Positions 21,564 through 32,114 of a DNA stretch of 64,000 bases are shown here, one piece after another. Location of the stretch: contig NC_089314.1 of NCBI RefSeq assembly GCF_036669915.1, forward strand, positions 23,512,299 through 23,576,298. Direction: 5' to 3'. Source of the DNA: Pocillopora verrucosa. Lineage: Eukaryota > Cnidaria > Anthozoa > Scleractinia > Pocilloporidae. A model generated the notes under the pieces. The model saw only the letters and a program-made list of their open reading frames with translations. It ran no database searches and was not told the origin of the DNA. Position 1 is the first letter of the stretch; each line of letters opens with the position of its first letter. The position numbers were made by a program, and so were the translations under genes.

Positions 21564-23014
21564 CGATACTTGAAAGTTATTAAGACAGCGTTATTGTGTT
21601 TTTTGTGCGAATCAATCGGTTCAAAAGTCGCGTGCTGGCGTTGTTATATTCAAATCAGAACAATTAAAATTCACAGCGACGTCGACGTCTTCAGTCAAAA
21701 TTTGCATGTGAGGGAAATTTACGGTTGCGTTACGCACAAGACAACTGATCATGTGCTACTCCTCAAACTGGTGCCATATTCATCAGTCAACGAAAGAAAA
21801 CTACTCATGCGCGACCAAGCAATTTTTAACGACAGCTTAATCACGCGACTTCACACAGCTTCCAAAGTTTATTCTAAAACAGGTCCCGGTATTTTACAGA
21901 GAATTCAGAGCCTTTCGGTGGACGATCGACGATATGATCGGACCAACCTCCTTTCAAAGTATCATGTATGCTGTGTAGCGTAATGATATCAGGGGATTTG
22001 TATTTGGCGTTTTTTCTTACTTGGGGATGACAAATTCGTTTTGCTTTAGGAATGACTGAAACCTTGACTGGAAGTCATTTTCCGTTTTCTCTCCCAGCAG
22101 CAGAAGATGAAGGAAAATCAATAGAAATATTAAGTTTAGCGCATAAGTAGTTTTACGTCTAAACTGAGCCGAATTATTTTGCCTCCACTTCACATGATTA
22201 ACATAAATTAATATTATAACTCTTTTTTTATTTATTTTTTGTTTTGTTTTGTTTTTAGTTTTTATTTTCATATTTAACGTGGGCGCACGCGTGGAGCCCG
22301 CGTGAAGCGAGCGAGTGAGAACACAGCGGTCAAAAATCTGCGTATATGCAATCGTTGTAAGTGGTGTGCTTTCACGCTGTCAGAACCAAGTTTCCTCACA
22401 AGAGCATGTACCTTTTCGGTAAAGCTCAAAATAGAGAGGTAAATAAACAGGATACCCATACTGGAATGAGCTTCGTATTCGGAAAGTCTCGAATTTTCCT
22501 TCTTCTTTTCCTTCTTCTTACTTCTGTCTCCTGTCACAGATTTGTGTGTAATTTTGAGCGGGAAATTGGCACACAGCCGGCCAGAATTGATCCCCTCGCG
22601 CATGCCCGACGTTTGGCCTCTGCGTTGCACGTGAGAGGTCTGTAAGCGGTCTGGCAATAGTGATTTTTCCTGGTAGAGCCCTTAAGGACCTCTTGCGTGC
22701 TCGCATTCTCGCCGGTTCGAAACGCTCACGCTTTACTGCTCGTTTCGCAGCGCTCATCAGAAGAGCCTGCGAGCAAGCCAGAGTCTTAGCATGCCATTGA
22801 AAGGACATTCCGCACAGAAGTTCGTAGTCAGCCGAACTCTGCTAGCTTGAAAGAACGTCGGTGTGGGCACGAGCGTAAAAGTGGAGCAGGCTGCAGAGGA
22901 AATGAGGGGCTGATTTGCTTCTTCCTATACAATTCGCCGATTTTCTTTCCCAAACTCATCCGTTCGTCTTCTCTGACTGAGAGCCTGGAAATTAGTAAAG
23001 CCCTCTGCTGGATA
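21564..23014. other. Intergenic DNA with repeat-like GC patches
   Basis: Around 22270-22810 there is a GC-rich patch with many overlapping frames on both strands. It contains low-complexity Lys/Arg-rich translations and no recognisable domain, and looks like dispersed repeat DNA. No gene is supported. Confidence 0.4.
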
Positions 23015-23172
23015 TTAGACGCAACCGAGCGTCATAAATCTTATGACAGTAATCATAGCCACGGATACGGACGTCTGAGTTAAATTTGTATAAGATGTTT
23101 TGTAAGACGCAAATTTCGAAAAAGCAGAACCTGTATTCGATAGTTCATTTTCTCTTACTAAGGCTCTCTCGC

Positions 23173-23434
23173 TTGACCCTCCCACTCTTGACCCTCCCAC
23201 CCTTGACCCTCCCACCCTTGACCCTCCCACCCTTGACCCTCCCACCCTTGACCCTCCCACTCTTGACCCTCCCACCCTTGACCCTCCCACCCTTGACCCT
23301 CCCACCCTTGACCCTCCCACCCTTGACCCTCCCACTCTTGACCCTCCCACCCTTGACCCTCCCACCCTTGACCCTCCCACCCTTGACCCTCCCACCCTTG
23401 ACCCTCCCACCCTTGACCCTCCCACCCTTGACCC
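23173..23434. repeat. 15-bp minisatellite, 17 units, G-quadruplex-prone
   Basis: Seventeen complete 15-bp units of TTGACCCTCCCACCC run from 23173 to 23427, followed by a 7-bp partial unit. A few units carry a C-to-T change (CCCACTC). On the minus strand each unit reads GGGTGGGAGGGTCAA, that is, three GGG tracts separated by one base plus a four-base spacer. Because 15 is a multiple of three, both strands stay open, giving artificial repeat peptides (GSRVG on minus). Confidence 0.95.
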
Positions 23435-23569
23435 TTCCTTGATCGGAATGTGAATTCTTCTCACAGTCCTAATATACCATTGAGGAGGCATATCGTAGGA
23501 ATTAAGCAAAGTATCAAACTTGGGATCCTTGTTCGGATATAACACCATATTCTCAGTACTGGCTAACAA

Positions 23570-25432
23570 AGAAATATGTGGTCATCTGCTAGAAGAATAA
23601 GTTTTAGATCTTGGGAGTAAAAGGGATATTGAGAAGTAAACACACTTTCGGGACTAACGAAGAAACTGAAGAAGCGCAGAGTGAGGGATTGGATGCCATC
23701 TGTACGACAACACGACCGGTATGATGATCACGGATACTGGTCGGACGAATTACCAAACCCAAAAAAAACCTAATGTCGAGATCCTTCGGAAAACACTTTA
23801 ATAATCTGCTACCAATACTTTATAAGATCAGGAAAAAGCCTTGCTCACAATGTATGACTAACTAACAAAAAGGTAGCAAAAATTACGAGGACGCGAAAAC
23901 TAAGCCAAGCCAATAAAGATAGCTACGAACAAAAAAAATTACTTAATAAGTTGTTCGCAATTAATAGTCATTGTGTTCACTCAGACAGATACAGCTACTG
24001 GGAAGAAAGAACGGAACGCGCTGAAGACCATAAAAGGAGAGGATTCCCTACCTTCCTTATGCACCTACAGTTTATTAGCAGAGACAACTGGGCACATGGC
24101 AGATGAGGACAAACTCCAGTACAATGATAATGTGAAAAAAGGCAAAAGATCCCAGCAGGATTAACTCACTTCTACAAGGAATGAATTTGACCAGTCAATC
24201 GTGATCAAAAACTGCTCGGCCTGTTTCAGGCATTTAGTCAGGAGGCGAGCGAAAAACTTAACGTACGACGGCCCAACTGCCGCGCCCGCTTACTCGCCAT
24301 TTTTTATGATGCGCCGGCGTTTTCACTCGCCTTAAGAAATTGAAAGCCAGGCACAGGCTAAAAACTATCGAGTCAATGGATAATCATATTAACTGCAGAT
24401 TGTTGATTGGTTGAACCACCACGGCAACGATCATACAGACTAAATCAGAACTCGCATGTGCATCATCATTTTGGTTGGTTGGTTGGTTTTTTTTTTATCA
24501 AAACTCACCGATTTTTTTTTTTTTTATTAACGTTCTTAAATAAAACAATCATTCCACTCGCGCTTGTCGGAAATGAGTTGATTGTTCCCAAATCATACCT
24601 AAGCCACACGATTCTTTCTTTCCGTTGTTTTATCGGCATTTTTCTGGTCGTTGCCGTATTATATTTAATAGTTTTTAATAGATGTGCCAATGTTCATAAT
24701 TAGAATGTTTACTGGAAACAATCCACCTTACCACAACTAAATTGTTGCTTTATTTTGGTTTAGCTCACAAAGAGCTTAGCACAATCATCATTGTCTTAAC
24801 AATTAATTCTAAGTTATAAAAGTTAATACAACGCAAAATTAAAGCGGTGGACAGCTACGTAATCTCCCGAGAGTATAGACTATATGTCGACGCCCTAAAA
24901 CACCACACGGCACTTTTGATGTACCAGTGAACGCAACTGCGGCAAATCTGAAGATTAGCCACAACCATGATTTGACACACATAAACAGTAATAGTCGTCC
25001 GATGGCTGGTTGGTTTTGTTTGACTGGTTATGTTTCTGGCTTGAAGTACCTGTCGCTCATGATAAACGCTTCTTGAATTATTCAAAGCCAAGCGGAGTTG
25101 AATTAGCCTTGAAGCGACACTCTATCTTACCAAAACAAATAGCTACCACACCTGGTATTCTTCAGAACTCCACAAATTTGATATTTTTGCAAGGTGACTA
25201 CCAGGTTTGGTTCATCCGTGTAAGCAATGCGTTTTAGCTGCATGCATCGCCGGAAAAGCCACTTTGGAAGCGGTCTGGCGGCAAGGATTTGGTGACCGCA
25301 ATTGCGAAACTTAACTGGTGTGCACCGCGAGCTTGGCAAGTGTCGCACGAGTCTAAGAGCGACGGGAGATGAACGGAAGAAATACTCACAATCATTAATA
25401 GCAGTCTGCCTAGAACACTTCTTACAGAAAAA
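23570..25432. other. Intergenic DNA upstream of the TRIM gene
   Basis: No supported gene. A GC-rich patch near 24230-24320 (containing GCCGCGCCCGC) looks like a dispersed-repeat fragment. A T-rich tract lies at about 24487-24530. The final few hundred bases should hold the promoter of the TRIM gene that starts at 25433. Confidence 0.4.
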
Positions 25433-27223
25433 ATGGCTTCAAAACGCGGTCCGCGAAAATCCGTAGCTTTCAGAGAGGAAATCCCGCAAGAAATCTGGTG
25501 TAAATATTGTAGTAAGATTTACGAAGAGCCAAAAGTCCTACCATGTTTACATACATTTTGCAAGCAGTGTATTGGTTTAATTACGGGAGAAAATGAAAAT
25601 TATCTGTTTTGTCCGATTTGTCATTCAGATGTGGACTTACCCTCGAGAAATCTTGATGATTTACAGCCCAATGTTATTGTTATCAGGAAACTCGAAGAGT
25701 TTGAGAGACAAAAACTACGACAGCGGGAGGAGGATTGTAGCGGTTGTGAAAACGGCCAAAATCTGGCTTCACATAGGTGCATGGAGTGCCAAGAATTCCT
25801 TTGCGGTGACTGCACGCTAGCTCATCGAAGAGTAAAATTCACGCGCGAACACGACATTTTGTCTCTTGAAGAATTCGTGGATAGAACAAATCCAATAGAG
25901 CACTCAACATCAATACCTTGTGTTGCACATTGTAGCGACAGTGTGAACATGTATTGCAAAACTTGCGATTTATTAACGTGCAAGGAATGTAGAAGAAGTA
26001 CTGATCACGAGGGACATGATATTGTTTCAATAGAGAGCGCTGTTGACTCGCTCAAACCGACACTTTTATCGTTGCTGGATTCTACGCAGAAAAACATTCC
26101 TGTCTTACAAAAGTCGGTGTACGAGATTATCAAGGTTTACGGTCGGTGGCAGAATAAAATCGATGATGTGTCGTGGCAAATTCGGAGGACTTCGCGTCGC
26201 CTTATTCAAGCCATTAAAGAGAAAGAGCATCAGTTGCTAAAGGAACTGAACACCATCAGAGATAATCGCGCCTCTGTATTAGTGAACCAAAAGGACGAAA
26301 TTGAAAGAAACTTGGTCTGTACCATCGATGGTTGCGATTTCTCCGAGGAGATTATCAAACATGGAAAAGATGCGGACATTCTAGCAGTAAATAGCTTAAT
26401 TTGTAAACGACTGTGCGAATTGCAGGACAATCAGACAGACGGGGGGTTGAATACTGTCAAAGTAGAGTTTGATCCAGATGAGAGGCCGATTCTAGAAGCC
26501 ATAAAAGACACATTTGGCTCAATAAGTGTCGGTCATGAACCCAAAGAGCAAGCTAACGATAAGAAAGCTAATGAACCAACTGAGAAATCGCAACTAGCGA
26601 GTTCACTGCCTAATGGAGGGAGTTCTGTATCATTTGCTTCAGCAGATGATGAAGAATCCAGTCCCAGTACTCTCTCTTCAGACTCGCAAAAGCCTGAAAC
26701 GGGCATAGGTTCTTCTTCGAGTTCGCTTGCGCTTAACCAAGATCCAAAGTCTACCAAAAAGGCAAAAGGTCGTCGATTCAGTTTCCCAGCTTTGACTATG
26801 GGTAAAAAGTCAAGTGAACCTGTCGTAAAGTTGGCCCCGACGGAATTCCTAATTCCTACGACTGACAGCCGAGGACGTCCCAGGGAAGTCGGAATACAGC
26901 TCGAGTCTCCAGACGGAAGTGTCATTTCTGCTAAAGTCCTCGACAACAAAAATGGAACTTATTCGATATTCTACTGTCCACGGACTCCAGGCGAGCACAA
27001 TTTGTTCGTGAGCTTGTCCAGTAAACATATCAAGCATGGCAGACGCATCTTGAATTTTTACGGTTCTTTCTCTGGGTTAAAAGGCGAGGAGTTGACACTG
27101 ATTTGTAAGACTTTGTGCTTGATAAAATGGCACGTGACTCCCGGCCTGATTCAAGTTAAGGACGGCAAGAAAGTTCCGAATCCCGATATGAATTTACAAC
27201 AAGTTGGTCAGTCAGAGGCGTGA
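25433..27223 (+). CDS. TRIM protein: RING, two B-boxes, coiled coil, filamin; no NHL (596 aa)
   Basis: Single-exon frame. The RING finger spans residues 23-63 with a full C3HC4 set (C23, C26, C38, H40, C43, C46, C60, C63), so E3 ubiquitin-ligase activity is expected. B-box 1 lies at about 102-140, B-box 2 at 163-198, and a coiled coil at about 205-300. A Ser/Glu-rich linker (about 365-460) has a basic patch KKAKGRRFSF. A filamin/Ig-like domain follows at about 465-545 (NGTYSIFYCPRTPGEHNLFV). This order matches the TRIM2/3/45/71 group, but those usually either continue with NHL repeats or end after the filamin domain. Here a short unique tail follows the last filamin strand. Its closest relative in view is the TRIM-NHL gene at 29.7-32.1 kb (B-box phrase CTLAHRRVKFTREHDILSLE against CTAAHRRVRVTREHQIISLN). 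A polyA signal AATAAA lies at 27505-27510. Substrates unknown. Confidence 0.88.
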   Translation: MASKRGPRKSVAFREEIPQEIWCKYCSKIYEEPKVLPCLHTFCKQCIGLITGENENYLFCPICHSDVDLPSRNLDDLQPNVIVIRKLEEFERQKLRQREEDCSGCENGQNLASHRCMECQEFLCGDCTLAHRRVKFTREHDILSLEEFVDRTNPIEHSTSIPCVAHCSDSVNMYCKTCDLLTCKECRRSTDHEGHDIVSIESAVDSLKPTLLSLLDSTQKNIPVLQKSVYEIIKVYGRWQNKIDDVSWQIRRTSRRLIQAIKEKEHQLLKELNTIRDNRASVLVNQKDEIERNLVCTIDGCDFSEEIIKHGKDADILAVNSLICKRLCELQDNQTDGGLNTVKVEFDPDERPILEAIKDTFGSISVGHEPKEQANDKKANEPTEKSQLASSLPNGGSSVSFASADDEESSPSTLSSDSQKPETGIGSSSSSLALNQDPKSTKKAKGRRFSFPALTMGKKSSEPVVKLAPTEFLIPTTDSRGRPREVGIQLESPDGSVISAKVLDNKNGTYSIFYCPRTPGEHNLFVSLSSKHIKHGRRILNFYGSFSGLKGEELTLICKTLCLIKWHVTPGLIQVKDGKKVPNPDMNLQQVGQSEA

Positions 27224-29696
27224 CAGTCGAATCTGTCACGATGGTCATTAGCGTGACGATTCATCCATTATTCTTCCCCGTTGGTTTTCTCCTTTTCGAG
27301 ACTTCCGAGTTAAAATCAGTCTCAGAACGGAATGCAACCTTACTTATATTTTGAAACACGAGGAAAAATCAGTTTGGTGCACGGTTCTGCCTGTTTCATA
27401 AGTCGTTGACCATTTGTAGAAACAATCACGCTAGAAACTACATATTTTAATATTTTCAAGGGATGGTTGCCTGTTTGCAAGTATGATTGTTAAATTTAGA
27501 ACAAAATAAAATCCCAAAGAAGCTTAAGCGAGGAAATCAATTGAGGGATCTCACAGCCCTTTTTAAGTCTTTGATTCCTAGGAAAAGCAGAATCTCCTTT
27601 AGCGATAAATTGTTCCGATCACAAATAACTTGTTATATATTCACTCGTATCAGAAGCACATGAGCTCTTGCATGTACATCAAGTAAATTAGATATGCTGG
27701 CAGAAACAAGTGATAGCGATTTCACTGTTCACTTAAAGAAGCGTTGAAAATTTTTAAGGCACATCGAACAACTTCTAAACTGCGAGCACGCTCCGCTTGG
27801 TGTTGATGAAAAGAAACGGCCAATGGAAAGCGCGTCCTATTCTGCTCTCTCGACTCACCCGGCACGCTAATCACTTTGTTGGTTCTCTCTTTGTATAAGC
27901 CAGCCCAGAAAGGACAGCTGGGCACAAGTGCACAAGTGCAAATATGCCCATCCCATGATTCTATGCACACACAATTACAAAACGTCCTCTGAATCATCCC
28001 ATCAGACTGCTCAAGTTTTCTAAAGGCTCTGACGTGGAAAATGGTCTCAGTGAAACTAACTTAGGAATGAAAAAGGAATAGAAAATTTATTTAGAATGTT
28101 CGCCTGCGATTGGGGTTTAAAATCGTTTTATAGGCCGTTGATTCTCTTCTCGCTTTATATAAGTTATTACAGTACCAACAACTTAAATGATCGTCCAAGG
28201 CTTAAAGAAAAATTTATTTTCTGATTGATATTTGATTTTAAAACCAGTTTTGTGACTAAATATCGACACATCATACTGGTGTTTCATTGAAGTGCACTAA
28301 TTTTTACAATGTATCTGTTTTCTAGGGGCGAGGGCTTTAGTATCATTTAAAACCCTATACCCCTTTTTATTGGAAACGTCATAAACAAATTATGCTAATC
28401 TCGTACTCAGATCCTATCTTTGAATTGTAACTAAACGACTGAACAACCGCTTGGCCGTGGATGATCTGGGTAGGAGACTACTAAAGCATATATCTTAATA
28501 GATAAGATGAAAATAAAACATATTGCAACTTATCATTGTACATGTCTCCTACAGCTATCAAGTGACAGAATATTAAAGTAATACAGTGAATGGTTTGAAC
28601 CCGGGGTTAACATGTAATAGTGTAGTATGATCGTCCGGGTGAGTGTAGTCCTGAGAAGGACTGTTGTCGGTAGTGGTGACTGACATTTCGACAACCTGAG
28701 CGGAAGTCATCATCAGAGTCAAGTGAAAGGTTGTTGTCAGTCGAATGTACTTAGTCCGGTTTGTGTACACTGATTGGTCAGTTTTGCCGTGATGTTATTG
28801 TCTGTAAGACTCAAGCGGCGTAGGTCAGTCGTGATTGGTCGGTTTGGATACAGTATTAGAACTCTATCACTCTTGGAGGAAACTAACCTTTATGTTAGTT
28901 CTTATAAAAAGTATTTTTGAAATTATTTCAATATTTTCACTCTCTAATTATTAGATACACGGCGAATGATTATGTAAAGATATACCTCTATAGACTGAAA
29001 TTTAACTTAGTCAAAAACACTTCGTAAGTAAGAGAAAACGAATCTCGTCATACTAAAAAAAACTCTTGAAAGCGAGTTAATCAATGTGAATTACTTAACA
29101 GACTGTAATCAATTTACTAATGCTTAAGATATCCTGGATATAATATGGAAACCCCTGGTACTTTATCATTTTGTCAAGATCTGTTGATTGGCGTCAGTCG
29201 AAACTTGATTTACGTTAATCCGATCGTATAGCTTATGTTTAATGATGATATTCCTGGAAGATTTGAAAAATTACTACTAGAGAGTTTAACCTTTTCCGTC
29301 CCTACTCAGCTTTATTCCTTGATGTAATTTTTTAAAGACTTTCAAAATTGGGTTTCTAGAGTAATTATGAAAGCCGACCAGACTGGTGGAGAACACTAAG
29401 ATAAAAAAGGGATTATTTAAAAGCTTCACAAACCAGTTTATGAGCGCCGGAAAACGCCAGGCAAGATGTCGGAATTGGTTTAAGGTTTGCATCTGATTGG
29501 TCGAGAAAAACAAGGAGTGAATCTTCTAGATCAATCAGTAAGCAGAGTAAAAAAGCCGGCAAAACCAATTTAGTTCTACATTATTTTCGACACAAAACTA
29601 AAAATTCCGTGATTATCTCTAGAGTGTTCTCCTACTTAAAGACTTACAAATTCGGAAGAATTGTATTCGTAGTTTCTTCGATTAACTGGTGCGTGA
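27224..29696. other. Intergenic DNA between two convergent TRIM genes
   Basis: Contains the polyA signal of the left TRIM gene (27505-27510) and one Penelope-type repeat with a hammerhead-like core (see 28600-28860). I see no other gene; frames here are short and lack domains. Confidence 0.45.
28600..28860 (-). repeat. Dispersed repeat with hammerhead-like core
   Basis: On the minus strand, 28721-28677 reads TGACT, CTGATGA, an extra T, a stem-loop, GAAAT, GTC, AGTCA. Stem I is a perfect 5-bp helix (TGACT/AGTCA) and the cleavage triplet would be GTC. Stem II (GACTTCC with GGTTGTC) has two mismatches, so the copy is probably inactive. Flanking DNA carries repeated blocks around CAGTCGTGATTGGTCGGTTT. 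No coding fragment is attached, and borders are approximate. Confidence 0.5.
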
Positions 29697-32114
29697 TTAC
29701 TCGTTGGGAAAGTAGAAAACCTTAACAGAGTTATTGCCGGCATCGGTAACAGCGACCCGACCTTCAGGAGTGTAATCAAGTCCTAGCGGCCCATTCAATT
29801 GCCCATCACCACTGATTTTCCCGCCAAACTTTGTGACGAAACGCAAGTGCGAGTTAAACACTTGTACGCGATTGGTGCGATCAGAGACAAAGATGTACCC
29901 GGATGAATCGCTTGTTATTCCCGTCGGATAGTGGAACTCTCCATCTCCGGTGCCAGGTCTTCCAAACCTCCGTTGAAATTTTCCCATCGGATCGAAAATT
30001 TGTACTCGATGGTTCGAAGTATCTGTGACGAGAATTTCGCCGTCTTGCGAAACAGTGATGTAGGAAGGGTTGTTGAATTCTCCGTCTTTTGTTCCTAAGG
30101 ACCCAAACTGATTGCAATAGACTCCATTGCTGTCGAAGACAACAATTCTGTGGTTCTGTTGGTCTGTGACTAGTAGCTGGCCCTCCTCATCCACAGCTAC
30201 ACCCGTGGGGTTTTTTAAATCCCCCGCACTCCGTCCTTTGCATGATATTACTTTGGACAGGACCCCATCCATACTAAACACTTGGATACGGTTATTCTGT
30301 TGGTCAGCGACGACTATTTGTCCAGCTTGAGAAAAGCACAGGCCGGTTGGGGATTTAAACTTGCCGACATCTTCCCCCGAACTTCCAAACTGTCGTAGAA
30401 ATCCTCCCTTGCTGGTAAACAGTTGAATTCTATCATTCAGCGTGTCTGCCACAGCTATGATACCATTGCAAGCTGCAGCTACATCACTCGGACCAGTCAG
30501 CTCGCCTCTCCCTTTTCCCTTGTAACCAAACCGTAAACAAACGGGAGGAGACTTTGTGGCGAAGCACATGTGACCTTTCTTCACGTCCACCGTGTAAGGA
30601 CTCTCTTCCGCATGCTCTCCACGTGTTAAAACCGTGATTACATGTTCTCCATGAATTCTTGGCTTATAACTGATTGTGTAAAGGCGTGAACTGTTTTCTG
30701 TTATGTTGCAGGTGAGAATAATCAAGTCGGGAGTTTCGATGCGAACGTCTATGTCATGTTTAGCCATCTCCGCGTCTTCTCGCACGGCTAAAGCAAAACT
30801 TGAGGTTTTTCCAACTGCAGCGTTATACAATCCCTCTCCAATGAGTCGAACCGCAGGAGGCATGGTGCTGCTTTCAAGTTTTCCACCTCTATTTATGACG
30901 TCGAATAGCAGGTCTTCTTCAGTGACGTAGTCTAATTCAGGTCCTTCGGTTGGTGACATGTCCTGAATCAGATTCATTAAGCTTTGCAATCGCCCCTTCA
31001 TAAAATCTTTTACCCTTGTTACTTCAGCAGCACTTCCTTCTCGTAACATCATCTCGATGAGTCCACAATTGCTTTCAATATCTCCAATTCCTTTGTACAA
31101 CCGCTCCTTTTGTTGCTCTAGCAATGTAACTTTGTATTCTCTCATGGCGCCCAAATCGTCCAACAGCCGCGCTTCTCGTTCCTTTAAAGCCCTAATATAG
31201 CGCGTTGTCGAGCTCTTGATTTGTTCCTCAATCGCAAGGGCGTGCTGTGGAATATCCCCGCACGCTTCTTCGATCTCCAACAAAGCCCTTTTCACAAAAG
31301 GACTCCTCATTTTTATCGTACCGAGAAGCTCGGATATTTCTTGTCTGTGTTTGCTGGAAGCCTCCCTCAGCGGTTCAAACGTATGTGTTGTTTTGGGGTG
31401 ATTCACAATAGTGCACTCTCTACAGATCAGCTTTTCACATGTCTGGCAAAAATACGTGAGCTCTTCGCGGCCATGGTCCGAGCAGCTATCAGCGCTGCAC
31501 TGTGAATTATTGTTTTCTTCGTCCTCGGTTGCCAGCTCATTTAGCGAGATAATTTGATGTTCTCTTGTAACACGTACCCGTCTATGAGCAGCCGTGCACC
31601 TGTCACATAGGAATTCCGAGCAATCGCTGCACTGTCCTGTAGCTTCAGCGTTGTCTTCGCAATTTCCGCACCTGACCGGCGCTTTTTTCTCTTCCACGAC
31701 AAAATTTCTTTTTTTGAGTGTTGCGCCAATGAGGAAATTTACTGGCAACGCGTCAATTCCTTTACTACCCAATTCGCTCGGTAAAGAACATAAAGGGCAA
31801 ACAACAAGTCCTTCTTTACCATATTCATTACAAACCAGACTCTCGATGCAACTTTTACAAAAGCTATGAAGACATCGCAGAAATTTCGGCCGACGGAAAA
31901 GTTGTTTGCACACTGTACACAATAGGGAAGGATCGTTTAAAGCATTTCCATTCTTCGGCGATAATTGTGAAACTTTGGATCCATCAGGAATGATACCATT
32001 ACTTGTCATGTGAATTTTGTCCAGCTTTTCGAGAGAATTCCAGCGATTTGGCTGCGTAATATCGTCGAAATAATCTTCAACGGCTATACTTTCCCAGGTT
32101 TTCCAACGTCTCAT
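29697..32114 (-). CDS. TRIM-NHL protein (about 805 aa)
   Basis: Intronless frame. The first ATG is at 32114 (MRRWKTWESIAVEDYF); the frame is open a few codons upstream but without ATG. Order of domains: RING at about 66-109 (CTVCKQLF...CLHSFCKSC...CPLC), B-box 1 at about 149-190, B-box 2 at about 211-247 (CSDHGREELTYFCQTCEKLI), coiled coil to about 360, filamin domain at about 425-515 (SRLYTISYKPRIHGEHVITV), then six NHL repeats from about 525 to the end, recognisable by GEFNNPSYITVS-, ILVTDTSNHRVQIFD- and GRVAVTDAGNNSVKVF-type units. This is the TRIM2/TRIM3/TRIM71 (Brat, LIN-41) architecture: a RING E3 ligase whose NHL propeller binds RNA or protein. Which subfamily it belongs to, and its target, cannot be told from one gene. 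It converges on the NHL-less paralogue at 25.4 kb. Confidence 0.92.
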   Translation of the reverse strand: MRRWKTWESIAVEDYFDDITQPNRWNSLEKLDKIHMTSNGIIPDGSKVSQLSPKNGNALNDPSLLCTVCKQLFRRPKFLRCLHSFCKSCIESLVCNEYGKEGLVVCPLCSLPSELGSKGIDALPVNFLIGATLKKRNFVVEEKKAPVRCGNCEDNAEATGQCSDCSEFLCDRCTAAHRRVRVTREHQIISLNELATEDEENNNSQCSADSCSDHGREELTYFCQTCEKLICRECTIVNHPKTTHTFEPLREASSKHRQEISELLGTIKMRSPFVKRALLEIEEACGDIPQHALAIEEQIKSSTTRYIRALKEREARLLDDLGAMREYKVTLLEQQKERLYKGIGDIESNCGLIEMMLREGSAAEVTRVKDFMKGRLQSLMNLIQDMSPTEGPELDYVTEEDLLFDVINRGGKLESSTMPPAVRLIGEGLYNAAVGKTSSFALAVREDAEMAKHDIDVRIETPDLIILTCNITENSSRLYTISYKPRIHGEHVITVLTRGEHAEESPYTVDVKKGHMCFATKSPPVCLRFGYKGKGRGELTGPSDVAAACNGIIAVADTLNDRIQLFTSKGGFLRQFGSSGEDVGKFKSPTGLCFSQAGQIVVADQQNNRIQVFSMDGVLSKVISCKGRSAGDLKNPTGVAVDEEGQLLVTDQQNHRIVVFDSNGVYCNQFGSLGTKDGEFNNPSYITVSQDGEILVTDTSNHRVQIFDPMGKFQRRFGRPGTGDGEFHYPTGITSDSSGYIFVSDRTNRVQVFNSHLRFVTKFGGKISGDGQLNGPLGLDYTPEGRVAVTDAGNNSVKVFYFPNE

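Noticed and set aside
22274-22808. Overlapping 90-127 codon ORFs on both strands
   Set aside because: GC-rich repeat-like DNA, Lys/Arg-rich low-complexity translations, no domain or splice context.
23015-23569. 184-codon minus ORF rich in GSRVG repeats, and the matching plus ORF of LTLPP repeats
   Set aside because: Both arise because a 15-bp repeat is open in every pass on each strand; flanks show no protein features.
28585-28610. tRNA-like GAACCCGGGG stretch
   Set aside because: No cloverleaf can be drawn around it; it is part of repeat DNA.
31216-31505. Plus-strand ORFs over the TRIM-NHL gene
   Set aside because: Antisense shadows of the RING/B-box/coiled-coil coding sequence.
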